Counted from the stretch's first letter, positions 50,959 through 61,532 are shown. The stretch: 64,000 nt of DNA from Skeletonema tropicum (GCA_037178625.1 CM074132.1:868001-932000); one strand, 5' to 3'. The notes: generated by a model from the letters alone, not told the origin. Numbers and translations are program-made.

Positions 50959-53900
50959 GTGCAATTCAGGAGCGTCATCATCATGGATCGGCAAAGCAGG
51001 GACATTGGCAGCATCAGCAATGACCACATCAGAATAGCCACAAAAAACAAGGAAAACAACCTAATCGATAGCGCTGCCACCACTGCTGCCGCCGCTGCGC
51101 CAACCAAGTCCACAATGCAACCATCCCAATCATCGCAACAACGACGGGTGTTACTTCCGGCACTCAATCCATCTCGAAAATTGCGCACTGCCACCACCAC
51201 CGTGGCTACATCATCAGCCGCATCATCAGCAGGTATGACAGTTGATGATAATGCTACCCAATCTTCTTCTTCCATGATGACCTCCTCTACTACCAGTAAT
51301 GCCAGTCTTCGTACCAATAGTACTGCTGGTAGTTCTAGCAGCAGTAGCGTCATTCGTCTTCGTCAGCAGCGAGAGCGAGAGCAGACAGCCGACGAGGACA
51401 CTCTAAACTCCATCGGCAATGAAACCTACCTCTCAATAAACACCGCAGGTCAAGCAGCACGTGTCTTACGCTATGGCGAAACTGTCGAATCTCTATTCTG
51501 CCTGGATATATCCACTGGTACCTCTAGCGCTACTACTACTACTACTAGCAGCAGACATCACCACGGTGTAGACACCTCCAAACATGCACAACTATGTCAA
51601 CAAATATGTCACGGAGAATTGGCCAATGATGCCAAGGCATGGCGTGAGGCTTTGGTTATGACATTACAGGTCAATACCACTACCACCACCAACAACACGG
51701 GAAATAATGATGGTGAGAACAACAATGAAGTGGGATTGGGAAAACGACTCATTTCATTATTGAGGAGGGCCACATCACGATTTAAACTTGTCAAACGGAT
51801 CGATGACTCCGAAGATGATGCGATTCCACCACCACAACAAGTAGAGCAAGAGGAAGAGGTATTGAAGATATGGTTACTATATGCACTTGTACTACTCCAA
51901 TATACTGTCGGTGAGGAAGGTGGAAATGGGAATTCACGAAAGAATGATGCTGTACAGACTTATCGACATATACAACGATTACGATTTGGTACTGCTTCTG
52001 CTACAGGTGGTGGTGGGGTTGGTTTGTCTATTGCTTCTTCTCCAATCAGTGAGAATTTCTACACCTCATTGATGATCCACAACAACAATGATAATGGTGC
52101 GACGGTTGAAGAAGTAGTACGTTCATTAAAAGAGACAATGGACAATCCTGACATGTCATTGATTGATATTTTCCATACTCAAGTGAAACAATTGGAGCAA
52201 TGCAAGAAGTCCAATTCAGCAGCATCATCTGCTCCTTCTTCTACCACTACTGCTACCACCGTCAGCAAAAACAATACAGCAGTCGCATCAGGAGGAGGAG
52301 GAGGTGCACGTGTGGCACTTCCCACATTGAAGGGCAAAAAACGATCCAATCGTTATCCAATTCAGCGAGAACAATCGTCTTCTTCCGTAGACAACACTAA
52401 AAGCAACAACAACATGGAGGGTGAAGAGGATACATTCGACTTGAAGTTAAAGACGGCACGGGTCAAGTTAGAAGAAGGTTTGAAGAAAGGTACAAGCAAT
52501 ACCAAGAGTAGCAACGTTAGCAGCAGCAGCAAGAGTAACAAGCGCCCACTACTCAAATCAAGTAGTAGTGATAGAAGTACCAAATTATTATCAGCAGCAG
52601 CGAGGAAAAGACCACGTGGTACTACAGGTGGTAAATTGGGTGCAATCTTATCACGAACCATGGATGAAGGTAGCGATGATAATGAGGAGGGAAATAATGA
52701 TGATGATAAGGATGATGACGACAAAAAGCACAACAATACAAACAAGAGGAAAGCCGCCTCTGGTTCCAGATCTAAAAGCAGTACCAACAACATTTCACCA
52801 AAGGAACATCATGAGTTATTTCAAGACAATATTAGCCCAATTGAGGTTGAACCAACTACATCAATTAAAGATATGGATTTGGATTATTTGCTAAGTTGGG
52901 ATCCAACGAAACGAGGTAGTGGTGGAAGTGGAATCGAAATATCACGAAAGAAGAATAAGAAGGTTACAATTGCCGAAGAGGAGGAGGAGAATAATGGTAG
53001 AGGTGGTGATGGGGATGTCAAACAGCCTGTGAAGAAGATAACGAGGAATGATTTGGGGTACATGTTGAATTGGGAGCCATTTGCGGATCGTCAGAAGAAG
53101 GAAGATGAGTCATTTGTCGATGACAGTGGTAGTACCAACAGTAGTACCAGCATGGTGGATGCTCCCCCGAAACGATCTGCGGCGGTTGCGACGCAGGGCA
53201 TGTCAACAATTGACGAAGGGACGGAGGACTCTGTCGTGGAAAAGGAGGAGGATCTTGTCAAGACTCAGGTCGCATCTAAAGCAACCAAGGAGGACAGAGA
53301 AAACGTAAAACAAGGATTGGATGTGTCAAGGGTTGGCAGCAATGACATATCCGGCTCTGAAAGCCAAGCAGACACGTCTGAAAAGATGATATCAACTTCT
53401 CAATTGGACTGTTCATTCCTACCTTTGATCGAGAACAAGAATATTATTCGAGTAGATGGAGAACCATATGCCAAACTTGGCGTCATTGGGAAGGGAGGAT
53501 CTTGTAAGGTGTACAGAGCTCTATCAACGGAGTGTGATGTGGTGGCACTCAAGAAAGTGAAATTAGATGGACTAAACAAGCAAGCGATTGATGGTTATGC
53601 AAACGAAATTGCGTTGTTGAAAAGACTCAAAGGGAATCCTGCCATCATTCAGCTGTACTCGGCCGAAGTGGACTACGACAGGAAATCAATTCTGTTGGTA
53701 ATGGAACTTGGAGAAGTTGATCTCAACTATGTTCTCCGTCAGCAAGAACTTCTTTCATCCAAACAAAGAAGTGGTCCGGGTAGATCGTCGCTCAACATGA
53801 ATTTCATCCGTTTAACTTGGCAGCAAATGCTGACTGCTGTTCATTCCATCCACGAAGAGCGAATCATCCATTCTGATTTGAAGCCTGCCAATTTCTTATT

Positions 53901-54351
53901 CGTTCGGGGTGCGTTAAAACTGATAGATTTCGGAATAGCAAAAGCAATCGAGAGGGAAGATACAACCAATGTGTATAGAGAAACGCTGAGTGGAACACTG
54001 AGCTACATGTCGCCCGAGGCAATCATGGATACAAGTACCAATGCGAAGGGAGTTCGCGTGAACAAATGTGGGCGACCTTCAGATATCTGGTCTCTTGGTT
54101 GTATTCTTTATCAAATGGTCTACGGAAAAACTCCGTTTGCTGATTGTCATGGTATTCCCCAGAAAGTGTTGGCCATTACCAATGTCAACCACGAGATCTC
54201 ATACCCTGGAGGTGTAGACGAATCTGCGATTGATGCTATGAAGTTATGTTTACAAAGAAATCCAAAACTTCGTCCTCCTATCGTTGGGAAGAATGGATTG
54301 TTGAACGACCATTACTTTCTGCACGGAAAGACTAAGTCCAATCAAAGCTGA
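50959..54351 (+). CDS. MPS1/TTK-type spindle-checkpoint protein kinase
   Basis: A 1130-aa single exon (ATG at 50959; 50983 also possible). The C-terminal kinase domain (~836–1120) has the Gly loop GKGGSCKVY (844–852), VALK Lys865, the MPS1-typical HSDLKPANFLF (Asp973), LIDFGIAKAI (Asp990) and SGTLSYMSPEAI. HSDLKPANFL and the substrate-loop YMSPEAI identify MPS1/TTK rather than other dual-specificity kinases. N-terminally, residues ~220–370 look like a cryptic TPR block as in MPS1/BUB1 (KAWREALVM, IWLLYALVLLQY, AVQTYRHIQRL), a kinetochore docking region. A KEN box (31–33) suggests APC/C-mediated turnover. Two similar motifs, DLDYLLSWDP (640–649) and DLGYMLNWEP (698–707), may be docking sites. 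The rest is Ser/Asn-rich and disordered. The role is phosphorylating KNL1-type scaffolds to signal unattached kinetochores. Confidence 0.9.
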   Translation: MQFRSVIIMDRQSRDIGSISNDHIRIATKNKENNLIDSAATTAAAAAPTKSTMQPSQSSQQRRVLLPALNPSRKLRTATTTVATSSAASSAGMTVDDNATQSSSSMMTSSTTSNASLRTNSTAGSSSSSSVIRLRQQREREQTADEDTLNSIGNETYLSINTAGQAARVLRYGETVESLFCLDISTGTSSATTTTTSSRHHHGVDTSKHAQLCQQICHGELANDAKAWREALVMTLQVNTTTTTNNTGNNDGENNNEVGLGKRLISLLRRATSRFKLVKRIDDSEDDAIPPPQQVEQEEEVLKIWLLYALVLLQYTVGEEGGNGNSRKNDAVQTYRHIQRLRFGTASATGGGGVGLSIASSPISENFYTSLMIHNNNDNGATVEEVVRSLKETMDNPDMSLIDIFHTQVKQLEQCKKSNSAASSAPSSTTTATTVSKNNTAVASGGGGGARVALPTLKGKKRSNRYPIQREQSSSSVDNTKSNNNMEGEEDTFDLKLKTARVKLEEGLKKGTSNTKSSNVSSSSKSNKRPLLKSSSSDRSTKLLSAAARKRPRGTTGGKLGAILSRTMDEGSDDNEEGNNDDDKDDDDKKHNNTNKRKAASGSRSKSSTNNISPKEHHELFQDNISPIEVEPTTSIKDMDLDYLLSWDPTKRGSGGSGIEISRKKNKKVTIAEEEEENNGRGGDGDVKQPVKKITRNDLGYMLNWEPFADRQKKEDESFVDDSGSTNSSTSMVDAPPKRSAAVATQGMSTIDEGTEDSVVEKEEDLVKTQVASKATKEDRENVKQGLDVSRVGSNDISGSESQADTSEKMISTSQLDCSFLPLIENKNIIRVDGEPYAKLGVIGKGGSCKVYRALSTECDVVALKKVKLDGLNKQAIDGYANEIALLKRLKGNPAIIQLYSAEVDYDRKSILLVMELGEVDLNYVLRQQELLSSKQRSGPGRSSLNMNFIRLTWQQMLTAVHSIHEERIIHSDLKPANFLFVRGALKLIDFGIAKAIEREDTTNVYRETLSGTLSYMSPEAIMDTSTNAKGVRVNKCGRPSDIWSLGCILYQMVYGKTPFADCHGIPQKVLAITNVNHEISYPGGVDESAIDAMKLCLQRNPKLRPPIVGKNGLLNDHYFLHGKTKSNQS

Positions 54352-54530
54352 ATCCTTAGTGTATGTAGATCATACTTGTGTCTGTGAAGTAGATGTAGAT
54401 GTGCGATGCGATGGACGAGGCAAAACTGTAAACAAAGTTCAAAATTTCGAGTTGCCATGAGGGTCCTGCCAGCGTATCTGAAGTATGTATGTAGTTAGTT
54501 TATTCTCTGCCAATTCTTATTCATGAAGAG

Positions 54531-56882
54531 CTAGATCTCAGCGATGAAACGCTCTATCTGCGACTTTTGATTTCTGTCTGCAAGCAATGCGGCAAACTCA
54601 GTGAGACCCTCTTTGATCACGGTAATGCCCGATCCCTTCATCTTCAATTGGTCTCTCACATGCTCATGACAACGCTTCGAGAAAACGCATGCAAATGATA
54701 GAATAGCACAGGTTCGGTGAAATAAATCACCCCCACCCCTCAACTTTGCATCAAGCGCTGCTAATTCAATGTCTACTCCCGTTTGTTCCGCCTCCTCGGC
54801 TGCATCGCTACGAAAGTATTGATATTCAGCAATTCGGGCCTTTTCGTCGTATTTCAGACAGAGTTCGATTGTTCTATCGCATTTTTCACACTCTTCTTCG
54901 ACAAACTTCACCAGTAATCTTTCATGAGCATCATACTTTGCATCCTGGCTGATGTGCCTCGTCAATGCATACATTACATTGATTGCATTCCGTTCAATCT
55001 CAACCAGCCACCTTTTTCTTGCTTGTGCTGCCCTCTTGGCACGTTTACTCGAAGAACTTCCATTCTTGCCTCCCTTCTTTGCGAGCTTACTCCCACCTTC
55101 ACTACACGCCGCAGGGCACGGTATTGCCGACTTTCGACTCATATACAATGGAAAGATAACTTTGAGTCCACCCGCGCTCACAAACGTTTCACAAGCAGTT
55201 TTGTATATATTCGTAGAAGAAGAAGAAGATGATGAACCCGACAAGGCAAAGTTGAGAACCTTCAACGCCCCTCCACCCGCATGAACCTTTTGCCTTAAAC
55301 ATCGTAACATAAGTTCAATCCCTTCCGCTTCAACAAAGTCGGCAACATTATCTTCTCGTAACAATGATGCAGCCAATGCATCAAAGACATTTTCGAGAAA
55401 TTCGCAATCGACTTCTACTTGTGGGTCTTGTTTTCTGTACGTGGCAATTGCTAACAGTAACGTTTCCATTCCGTCTATTGTATCTTCTTTCTTTCGATTT
55501 TCTCCCTCTGTGGTTGCAGCAGCAGGCTTTTTGTCTAGGTCATCGTCATCATCATCATCAAATACAGACGAATACTTTTCAAGAGATGATAATTTACACA
55601 AACCATTTGTTTCACCCGAGTAGTCTTCATGCTGAAGAATTGCCGATAAAAGCTCTGAAGCATGCAACTTTATTACGGCTGGTGATATTGACGAATCAGT
55701 GACAGCTGTTGCCGTTTCTGTTCCATCGCTGTCATTACTCTTTTCAATGCGTTGAAATAACCACGATAGAAATGTCGTCTGTTGACAAATACACGATACA
55801 ATTGACGAGGGCGTCGTCTTTTTCATTGACCCATTCATCTCATTCTCTGAATCTTTCTCTTCATTACCACTCTTATTGTCAAATTGCAACACACCCGCTC
55901 TATCCAAATCAAGTAATGATTCTACCAATGTCAAGACATCTTCCACACCCTTGGCATCCTCCTCGACACTTTCATCATACCTCCCCAAATTAGACGTGAT
56001 TAAATCCAACCCACCCCCCTTGACAAATGCACCCACCAATACATTCATATTATCCAACCGTTCCATTGGTGTAATCACCCCCTCCTCTCCATCTCCCTTC
56101 CCCTCATCCAAAGAGTCCTCCTGCTCCTCCTGCAACAACAATGGATCCATCAACTCCACCAACACACTCACCACACTCATCGCCACATCACTATTCTCAT
56201 GATTCAAACACGTCAACCACCCCTCCATAACTTCAAACTGCACCAAATACGAATAACTCCTCATATCCACCGCTACCGAATTAAATTGTTGAATTTCATC
56301 ATTCAATGCCAATTCATTCATCATGAATTTTTCAGGATTGTCACTGTGTTGGGCGCGTAGGAGTTGATTTTTGGTGAGTGTACGGAGGAAGGAGGTGGAG
56401 GAGGATTGTATGCCGCGGGAGGAGAGATCGTGGATTGTTTTGGTCGGTGTGGATTGTTGGGATTGTTGGGCTTCGGCTTGGGCGAGGAGTTCGGAACCGG
56501 TGAGTTGTGGACGACGCTTGTTGTTATTGGGAGGGATTAGTTGAGTGGTATCTCGTGATGCGTCGAAACGGACTGAGCGTTGTTGTTCGTTGTTGTTGTT
56601 GTTGTTTTGAGTAGATTCAAATCGAGGGCGTTTTGCCTCTCTTCGATTGACGTCATCACTTCGTGGTTGCGGCGTTGGTGGTTGTTGCTCATCGAGGTAA
56701 TATCCAGTGCCCAAATTAGACGACCGAAAGACGTAGCCGGGCTTCGAGCCACTAAACTTCTTTGACGGTATGAATGATTTGCCACCCGTCGTCTCCCCAT
56801 CACCTCTACTACTACCGGGGAGTCCAATGACTCTATCAAGAACGTCCGTGACGCTGCCCCCGCCTACTGATACGTTGGACAT
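54531..56882 (-). CDS. Beta-catenin-like protein 1 (CTNNBL1), spliceosome-associated ARM protein
   Basis: 783 aa, single exon. Residues 1–170 are a Pro/Gln/Asn-rich disordered region with basic nuclear-localisation-like patches (NNNKRRPQL). The armadillo-type core starts with KNQLLRAQHSDNPEKFMMNE, then QFEVMEGWLTCLNHENSDVA, LLQEEQEDSLDE, DLITSNLGRYDESVEEDAKG and LHASELLSAILQHEDYS. Later come EVDCEFLENVFDALAASLLR, ALKVLNFALSG, GLKVIFPLYMSRK and the closing HEHVRDQLKMKGSGITVIKE. The order matches human CTNNBL1 throughout. It is longer (human about 560 aa) because of the N-terminal extension and acidic insertions. CTNNBL1 associates with the Prp19/CDC5L complex and binds nuclear localisation signals of splicing factors. 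It is convergent with the kinase gene, with 179 bp between stops. Confidence 0.93.
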   Translation of the reverse strand: MSNVSVGGGSVTDVLDRVIGLPGSSRGDGETTGGKSFIPSKKFSGSKPGYVFRSSNLGTGYYLDEQQPPTPQPRSDDVNRREAKRPRFESTQNNNNNNEQQRSVRFDASRDTTQLIPPNNNKRRPQLTGSELLAQAEAQQSQQSTPTKTIHDLSSRGIQSSSTSFLRTLTKNQLLRAQHSDNPEKFMMNELALNDEIQQFNSVAVDMRSYSYLVQFEVMEGWLTCLNHENSDVAMSVVSVLVELMDPLLLQEEQEDSLDEGKGDGEEGVITPMERLDNMNVLVGAFVKGGGLDLITSNLGRYDESVEEDAKGVEDVLTLVESLLDLDRAGVLQFDNKSGNEEKDSENEMNGSMKKTTPSSIVSCICQQTTFLSWLFQRIEKSNDSDGTETATAVTDSSISPAVIKLHASELLSAILQHEDYSGETNGLCKLSSLEKYSSVFDDDDDDDLDKKPAAATTEGENRKKEDTIDGMETLLLAIATYRKQDPQVEVDCEFLENVFDALAASLLREDNVADFVEAEGIELMLRCLRQKVHAGGGALKVLNFALSGSSSSSSSTNIYKTACETFVSAGGLKVIFPLYMSRKSAIPCPAACSEGGSKLAKKGGKNGSSSSKRAKRAAQARKRWLVEIERNAINVMYALTRHISQDAKYDAHERLLVKFVEEECEKCDRTIELCLKYDEKARIAEYQYFRSDAAEEAEQTGVDIELAALDAKLRGGGDLFHRTCAILSFACVFSKRCHEHVRDQLKMKGSGITVIKEGLTEFAALLADRNQKSQIERFIAEI

Positions 56883-57585
56883 GGTGCTGATTTATCAAGC
56901 CAAAAAATCTTTGTTGATGACGGGTGGCGGGTCGACGGGCGGGGCTCCTGTATCCCGTTTTGGGGTTTCAACTTCACCGATGCGAAGCAGCAAGCTACAA
57001 GCAAGCTACAAGCAAGCTACAATAAATATATAAATAACTACAAAGTTAAAGAAATCTATACGAGTATAATCTGGATGGAACAGCTTAGGTACAACGTACG
57101 GTCTTTTTCTGCCGAAAGGATTGCCAAACAGCAAGACGGGTGCCCCCGTAGGAGCTGGGAGCTCCTCTTAAACGCCGGAGCGTTCGACACCAAATGAGAG
57201 TGCAGCAAGCTACAAGCAAGCTATGGTACAAGCAAGCTAGTATGCTACAAGCAAGCTATGGTACAAGCAAGCAAGCTATGGTACAAGCAAGCTAGTATGG
57301 TACAAGCAAGCTACAAGCAAGCTAGTATGCTACAAGCAAGCTAGTATGGTACAAGCAAGCTATGATACAAGCTATGGTTCAAGCAAGCTAGTATGGCACA
57401 AGCAAGCTATGGTACAAGCAAGCTAGTATGGTACAAGCAAGCTACAAGCAAGCTAGTATGGTACAAGCAAGCTACAAGCAAGCTACAAGCAAGCTACAAG
57501 CAATGCAAGAGACAAGTAACAAGCAATGCTACCATCAAACAAGTACTTTTCAAAGCACCAAAGTCAGCAATGCAATCGCAGATGA
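56883..57585. repeat. AAGCAAGCTA(C) minisatellite and AT-rich flank
   Basis: From 56990, and densely at 57195–57510, the sequence is a string of AAGCAAGCTAC, AAGCAAGCTATGGTAC and AAGCAAGCTAGTATGGTAC units. It is followed by a ~78-bp block (57502–57579, ATGCAAGAGACAAG...GCAATCG) that recurs at about 58941–59017. Same-strand open frames here (YKQASMVQ-type repeats) are repeat artefacts. Confidence 0.85.
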
Positions 57586-58745
57586 TGCTATTGTAATTAG
57601 GGCACAACATTGAATTTTAGTGACCTGGTAATGTGTGGAACTGGAGGTCAACCAGAGACTAATATTAATATAAACCCCACACCCGCTCACCTCAAAGGTT
57701 TGAGTGGCAATGTTGCCCTGAACCAACCAACTGTAGCACGCAGAGACAAATGTTGCGGTGAGGATGAGATGAGTTGTCGAAATTGGACGTGTGACAAAAC
57801 GCAAAACCGCACAAGACCAAAAACAGATGTTGGCGAGGCAGTAAGTAAATAGATAGTAGCTTGCAAGTTCCGCATAAAGTATGGGTACTTCTTCTATTGA
57901 TGTTTATTTTTTATTTTTTGTCAACAAAATACTGAAGTGAACCTCTTGTCTACCTCTTGTTCCTTGTTCATTATTCTTGGTGTGCACGAGTGGATTTGCT
58001 CGGTAGTGTCGCTGGACTATCCTATCTTAGCATAGCCATCGCCCCTTCTTCTGTATAGGAAGAACAACGCATCGCTAGCATACCAGCACAATACAATGGG
58101 TATTGTCTATTCAGTCTTTGGCCTCCCCATCGGCCTCGGTGTCGGCTGCTGCCTAGGACCGTGTGCTTCCAGGTCCTGTGACACGTCCTCCCTCGAAAGA
58201 AAGTGTTGCTTTGTCAGCAACAAAGTCCTCTTCCCCTCCCTCCTTGCCATCGGTATAATTGGGCTTTATGTCCCGCTCATCGTACTATGTGCGAAATATG
58301 ACCCAGAGGGAGCGTGTTGGATGTCTGAAGGGAAAATGGCCTACACCAACCTCGGATTGTGTGCTGGAATTTTCACAGGGATTGGACTGACGGGATGTTT
58401 GTGGCTATTGATCGCTCGTCTGCGAGGTAGTGCAGCAGCAGACCAAGATCAGGCGGTGCGGTTTGTTGACGTCGAAGATGGACCTGAGGCGACATTTACT
58501 AATGATGATGAGCAATAGGCCGAAAATGCAACAATTGCAGTTAGTTGAAGAAGCCATGATGGTAAAAATGACAATACAATCTCTTGATACAATCACCGAA
58601 AGATAAATACTATAAAGTGAGTACGTAAGTAGAAGGATAAGCAAATGAATTAATTATTGATATTGATCATCGAACAATGGTAAAAAGGAAGTTAGGTAAG
58701 GAGAATGACACTAAATCATAAGGTGTGAAGTCTCATTAACAACCA
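57586..58745 (+). repeat. Segmental duplication, distal copy (first block)
   Basis: Direct copy of about 24717–25930, with several small deletions. It ends where the 3' flank jumps to sequence matching about 26802. Confidence 0.8.
58096..58518 (+). CDS. Small three-TM membrane protein, GCCLGPC family (paralogue 3)
   Basis: 140 aa, about 90% identical to the protein at 25251. The N-terminal segment is shortened by one residue (VFGLPIGLGVGCCLGPC). In the loop, the ESVATAMYS stretch is replaced by PEGACWMSEGKMAY, through an in-frame 24-bp deletion (eight codons) and point changes. The membrane segments and acidic tail are unchanged. All changes keep the frame, so it is probably still functional or only recently released from constraint. 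Confidence 0.72.
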   Translation: MGIVYSVFGLPIGLGVGCCLGPCASRSCDTSSLERKCCFVSNKVLFPSLLAIGIIGLYVPLIVLCAKYDPEGACWMSEGKMAYTNLGLCAGIFTGIGLTGCLWLLIARLRGSAAADQDQAVRFVDVEDGPEATFTNDDEQ

Positions 58746-58799
58746 TGACAAGTCATTGATCACTCTAGCCTCGCTTCTTATCTTGACGCTATGTACCCC

Positions 58800-59390
58800 A
58801 GAACAAAATATATGCAGCTTGCTTGTATAAGCAGCTTGCTTGTATAAGCAGCTTTACAGTTACTGTAAAGCTGCTTATACAAGCAAGCTGCTTATACAAG
58901 CAAGCTACAATCAAACTGCTTATACAAGCAAGCTACAATCAATGCAAGAGACAAGCAACAAGCAATGCTACCATCAATCAAGTACTTTTCAAAGCACCAA
59001 AGTCAGCAATGCAATCGGTGCCATACTATTATGAATTGTATGAGAGTTAATGATGCACACGGTCCTAAAGCAAAAAAGCTGAATAAATGATAATATGCAA
59101 GTCTACATCTAAAACTACTAGTAAGCAAATTGTTAGGAATCTACATACTCAGCGTGGCATGACAAGGGCTTACTTTTGACGAGACGATTTCCAAGAGTAA
59201 GTGACGGGTGACGGGTCGACGGGCGGCGGGCGGGCGGGCTCTGTATCCCGTTTTGGGGTTTCAACTTCATTCACCGATGCACGCACGCACGGGGTTACGT
59301 TTGGCTCTCCCGCGTAATTTTGAGATGATGGAGCAAGATTTTACACCTCACCATGATCAGGGCATAAACTGACCATGATGTCCTCCACTC
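58800..59390. repeat. Second AAGCAAGCTGC cluster and intergenic sequence
   Basis: 58815–58945 holds GCTTGTATAAGCA units on both sides of a palindromic centre (CAGCTTTACAGTTACTGTAAAGCTG, 58850–58874), then the ~78-bp block shared with 57502–57579. The rest to 59390 has GGCGGGCG-rich sequence and no gene. Confidence 0.65.
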
Positions 59391-59720
59391 CTGCGGCGAT
59401 AATAGAAGCTTATTAGCACTTAGCACTGCGTAGATGGATTGCGTAAATGATACGGTCTCTCAGGCGCTGCTACTGCCTCGTAGCTGATCTGAGAGGTCTA
59501 GTGCGGGCTGGCCAGCAGCATCACATTATTTGACCTTATGGCATCTATCGTCGTCAACACACGCATAAGCCGCTTGAAGTGGCCCATTATACTCGGTAGC
59601 GATACTATGCAAGCACATTAGCACAGTGCAGACGGACAGCTTACGTAGAAGCGATGCTACAGCCTCCTTAGCTGATCTTGCTTGATCAGGCTTGAAACGA
59701 TCCTGTAGACATACGTCAAG
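59390..59720. repeat. Satellite monomers in the distal duplication
   Basis: About two ~185-bp-family monomers (GTGCGGGCTGGCCAGCAGCA, AAGCCGCTTGAAGTGGCCCA, GCGATGCTACAGCCTCCTTA), equivalent to 26450–26790. Confidence 0.75.
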
Positions 59721-60014
59721 TCATTGATCACTCTAGCCTCGCTTCTTATCTTAAGTCGCTTAAAATCGAAAGCGAGAATGAGGCCTTCATGTGTTCGTGT
59801 AGACAAAGGAATGAGATGATGAAGGAAAAAAGCCACAGCCACTCGCGACTATAGCTACAGTGAAAGTAGCAGTGTTCCAAGGCATACTAAATACGAGAAA
59901 TACAACTGTTTATAGATAAACAAACGACCATAAGTTTCAGTCCTATCGTAGGTAATTCTCAGATGACATCAAACGCTTAGGCTTCTTCTGATCGAGCATC
60001 GACGTGACAGATTC

Positions 60015-61409
60015 TTACTTGCGTGCGTCAGTATTGACGAGGGTGACAACCATGGGAGGATCTTTCTTCATTTGTTCCAGTGCAAGGAAGATTGGGAGAA
60101 CTGCTGCAAAAAGCATCCAGGCGCTGTTTGCGAAGTCTGAAACAGGTTTTGAGATAAATGTGTTTGGTTCACCCGTCGAAAGGGCCTGAATGGTCCAGGT
60201 CATCTTGATGACAGTAAATGTAGTCGGCGATCTGTAGTGTTAGCCTATCCAGCAGATTGCTTCTAAGCGAATATTGGTGCTATGATAAAGGTGAGCACAG
60301 TTCTGAAATCCTCTCAGTGAGCTGAGTTCAAATCCGGGGTGTATCTTAGTTAGTTTCGAATCATGGTGCGATGAATGTGTGGTATGGAGCCAAAGACCCA
60401 AGGAAACTGGATAAGGCGAGTTTTTTTTGGGGTTAACCCTCCAGCCCAGCTAGAAGTGGGGCTAACAATTTTGTTTTATAAAAAATGAGATACAGCACGG
60501 ATTCGAACTCAGCTCACCGAGAGCAGCATTTTAAGCACCTTTACAGGGTAGTATACCCCTGTGGCGTCTGAGAAGCAACAATTGGCAATATATTGGATAG
60601 GGTAACACTACAGATCGCCAGTCAACAGGACAAGGTATATAGCTCAATTTGACGGTCATCGCGTGAGAGAAACACCAGGAGCTCTGTTTACGGTAGGTGA
60701 GGTAGAGCACGTTCTCGAAAGCGATGAAGACAAGGCCAACTTGAAGACCCAAAAATGTAATTGTGTGCGCAGCAACAGCCCCGATGGTGAGGCTACCAAT
60801 AGTAAGGTCGTCGTCCGTGACCTTGCAGACGAAGACCATGTGGAACCAGGCAACTATCACAATCTTCGCCCAGAACAAAACATTCATCAATTTTTCCTTG
60901 TCGGCGGGGAAAACTGCATTCTGCATGTCGTTCTTGATCTGCAAGTGGCTCATGAGGAGGTAAAGAACCAGAGAAAACTCAAAAATGGGGTAGATCATTG
61001 CTGTCAACTGGGCGGTAGGTTGATAATCCCAGTGGATGCAGATCTGATGAGGTTGTAGTGTAAGGTGTATCAAGTGGTGTGAGAAGTAGTAAGAAGGCCG
61101 TGATCGAAATGAATCATGATAACGAGAGAGGGAAAGAAGAGGAATAATGTGCCGGTTACTCACGTTGTTGGTACCATACACTGCAACCAAATGAGAGCAA
61201 TCGATCCCAAACTTATCTTCGCCATCTATTTTACATGACATTTTTTCCCAAACGAAAAGTTTGGAAACAATGATTGCGAAAATCACAAATCCCCAGAAGG
61301 CACAGTAAGCAATCAAACGAATCTTCTCGACATGGATTGTGAATACGGTGGGCTTTGGGCTCTCGGCCCCCTCGGCCGCACCTAGTGGAACTGCTTGGTA
61401 GGACGACAT
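60015..61409 (-). pseudogene. Six-TM membrane protein gene, copy 2 (interrupted by a MITE)
   Basis: Exon 1 complement(61164..61409), 120-nt intron, exon 2 complement(60015..61043). The frame across exon 2 is intact through the second TM (IYPIFEFSLVLYLLMSHLQI), the site where copy 1 is frameshifted. A 394-bp element (60226–60619) then splits the gene before the fifth TM segment; downstream the frame resumes and ends KDPPMVVTLVNTDARK exactly as in copy 1. Without the insertion it would encode a full-length six-TM protein. The upstream ORF reads into the insertion and ends shortly after. Unless the element is spliced out, the protein loses its last two membrane segments. Confidence 0.7.
60226..60619. 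mobile_element. 394-bp MITE with 26-bp TIRs and AGTC target duplication
   Basis: Ends are GGCGATCTGTAGTGTTAGCC and GGCGATCTGTAGTGTTACCC (inverted); the 26-bp repeats differ at one base. AGTC is duplicated at 60222–60225 and 60620–60623. The uninterrupted site is visible in copy 1 of the host gene at about 27352. A second, internal inverted pair shares GTGAGCTGAGTTC(A/G)AATCC. No coding capacity. The superfamily is uncertain. Confidence 0.88.
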
Positions 61410-61532
61410 CTTCTTGTTTGCTGTGAGTGTCTCAATTCAAAAAGTACATAAGTATGGCCAGCGGATGATTTTGGATTTTGACCTAGAGAGAGGATGGAAC
61501 TGCCGAAGTGGAACAGCTGTAATGATACTTAT

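Noticed and set aside
60310..60350. A tRNA gene suggested by GAGTTCAAATCC
   Set aside because: No acceptor stem, anticodon loop or A box can be placed around it; it lies in a MITE and is mirrored in the inverted half.
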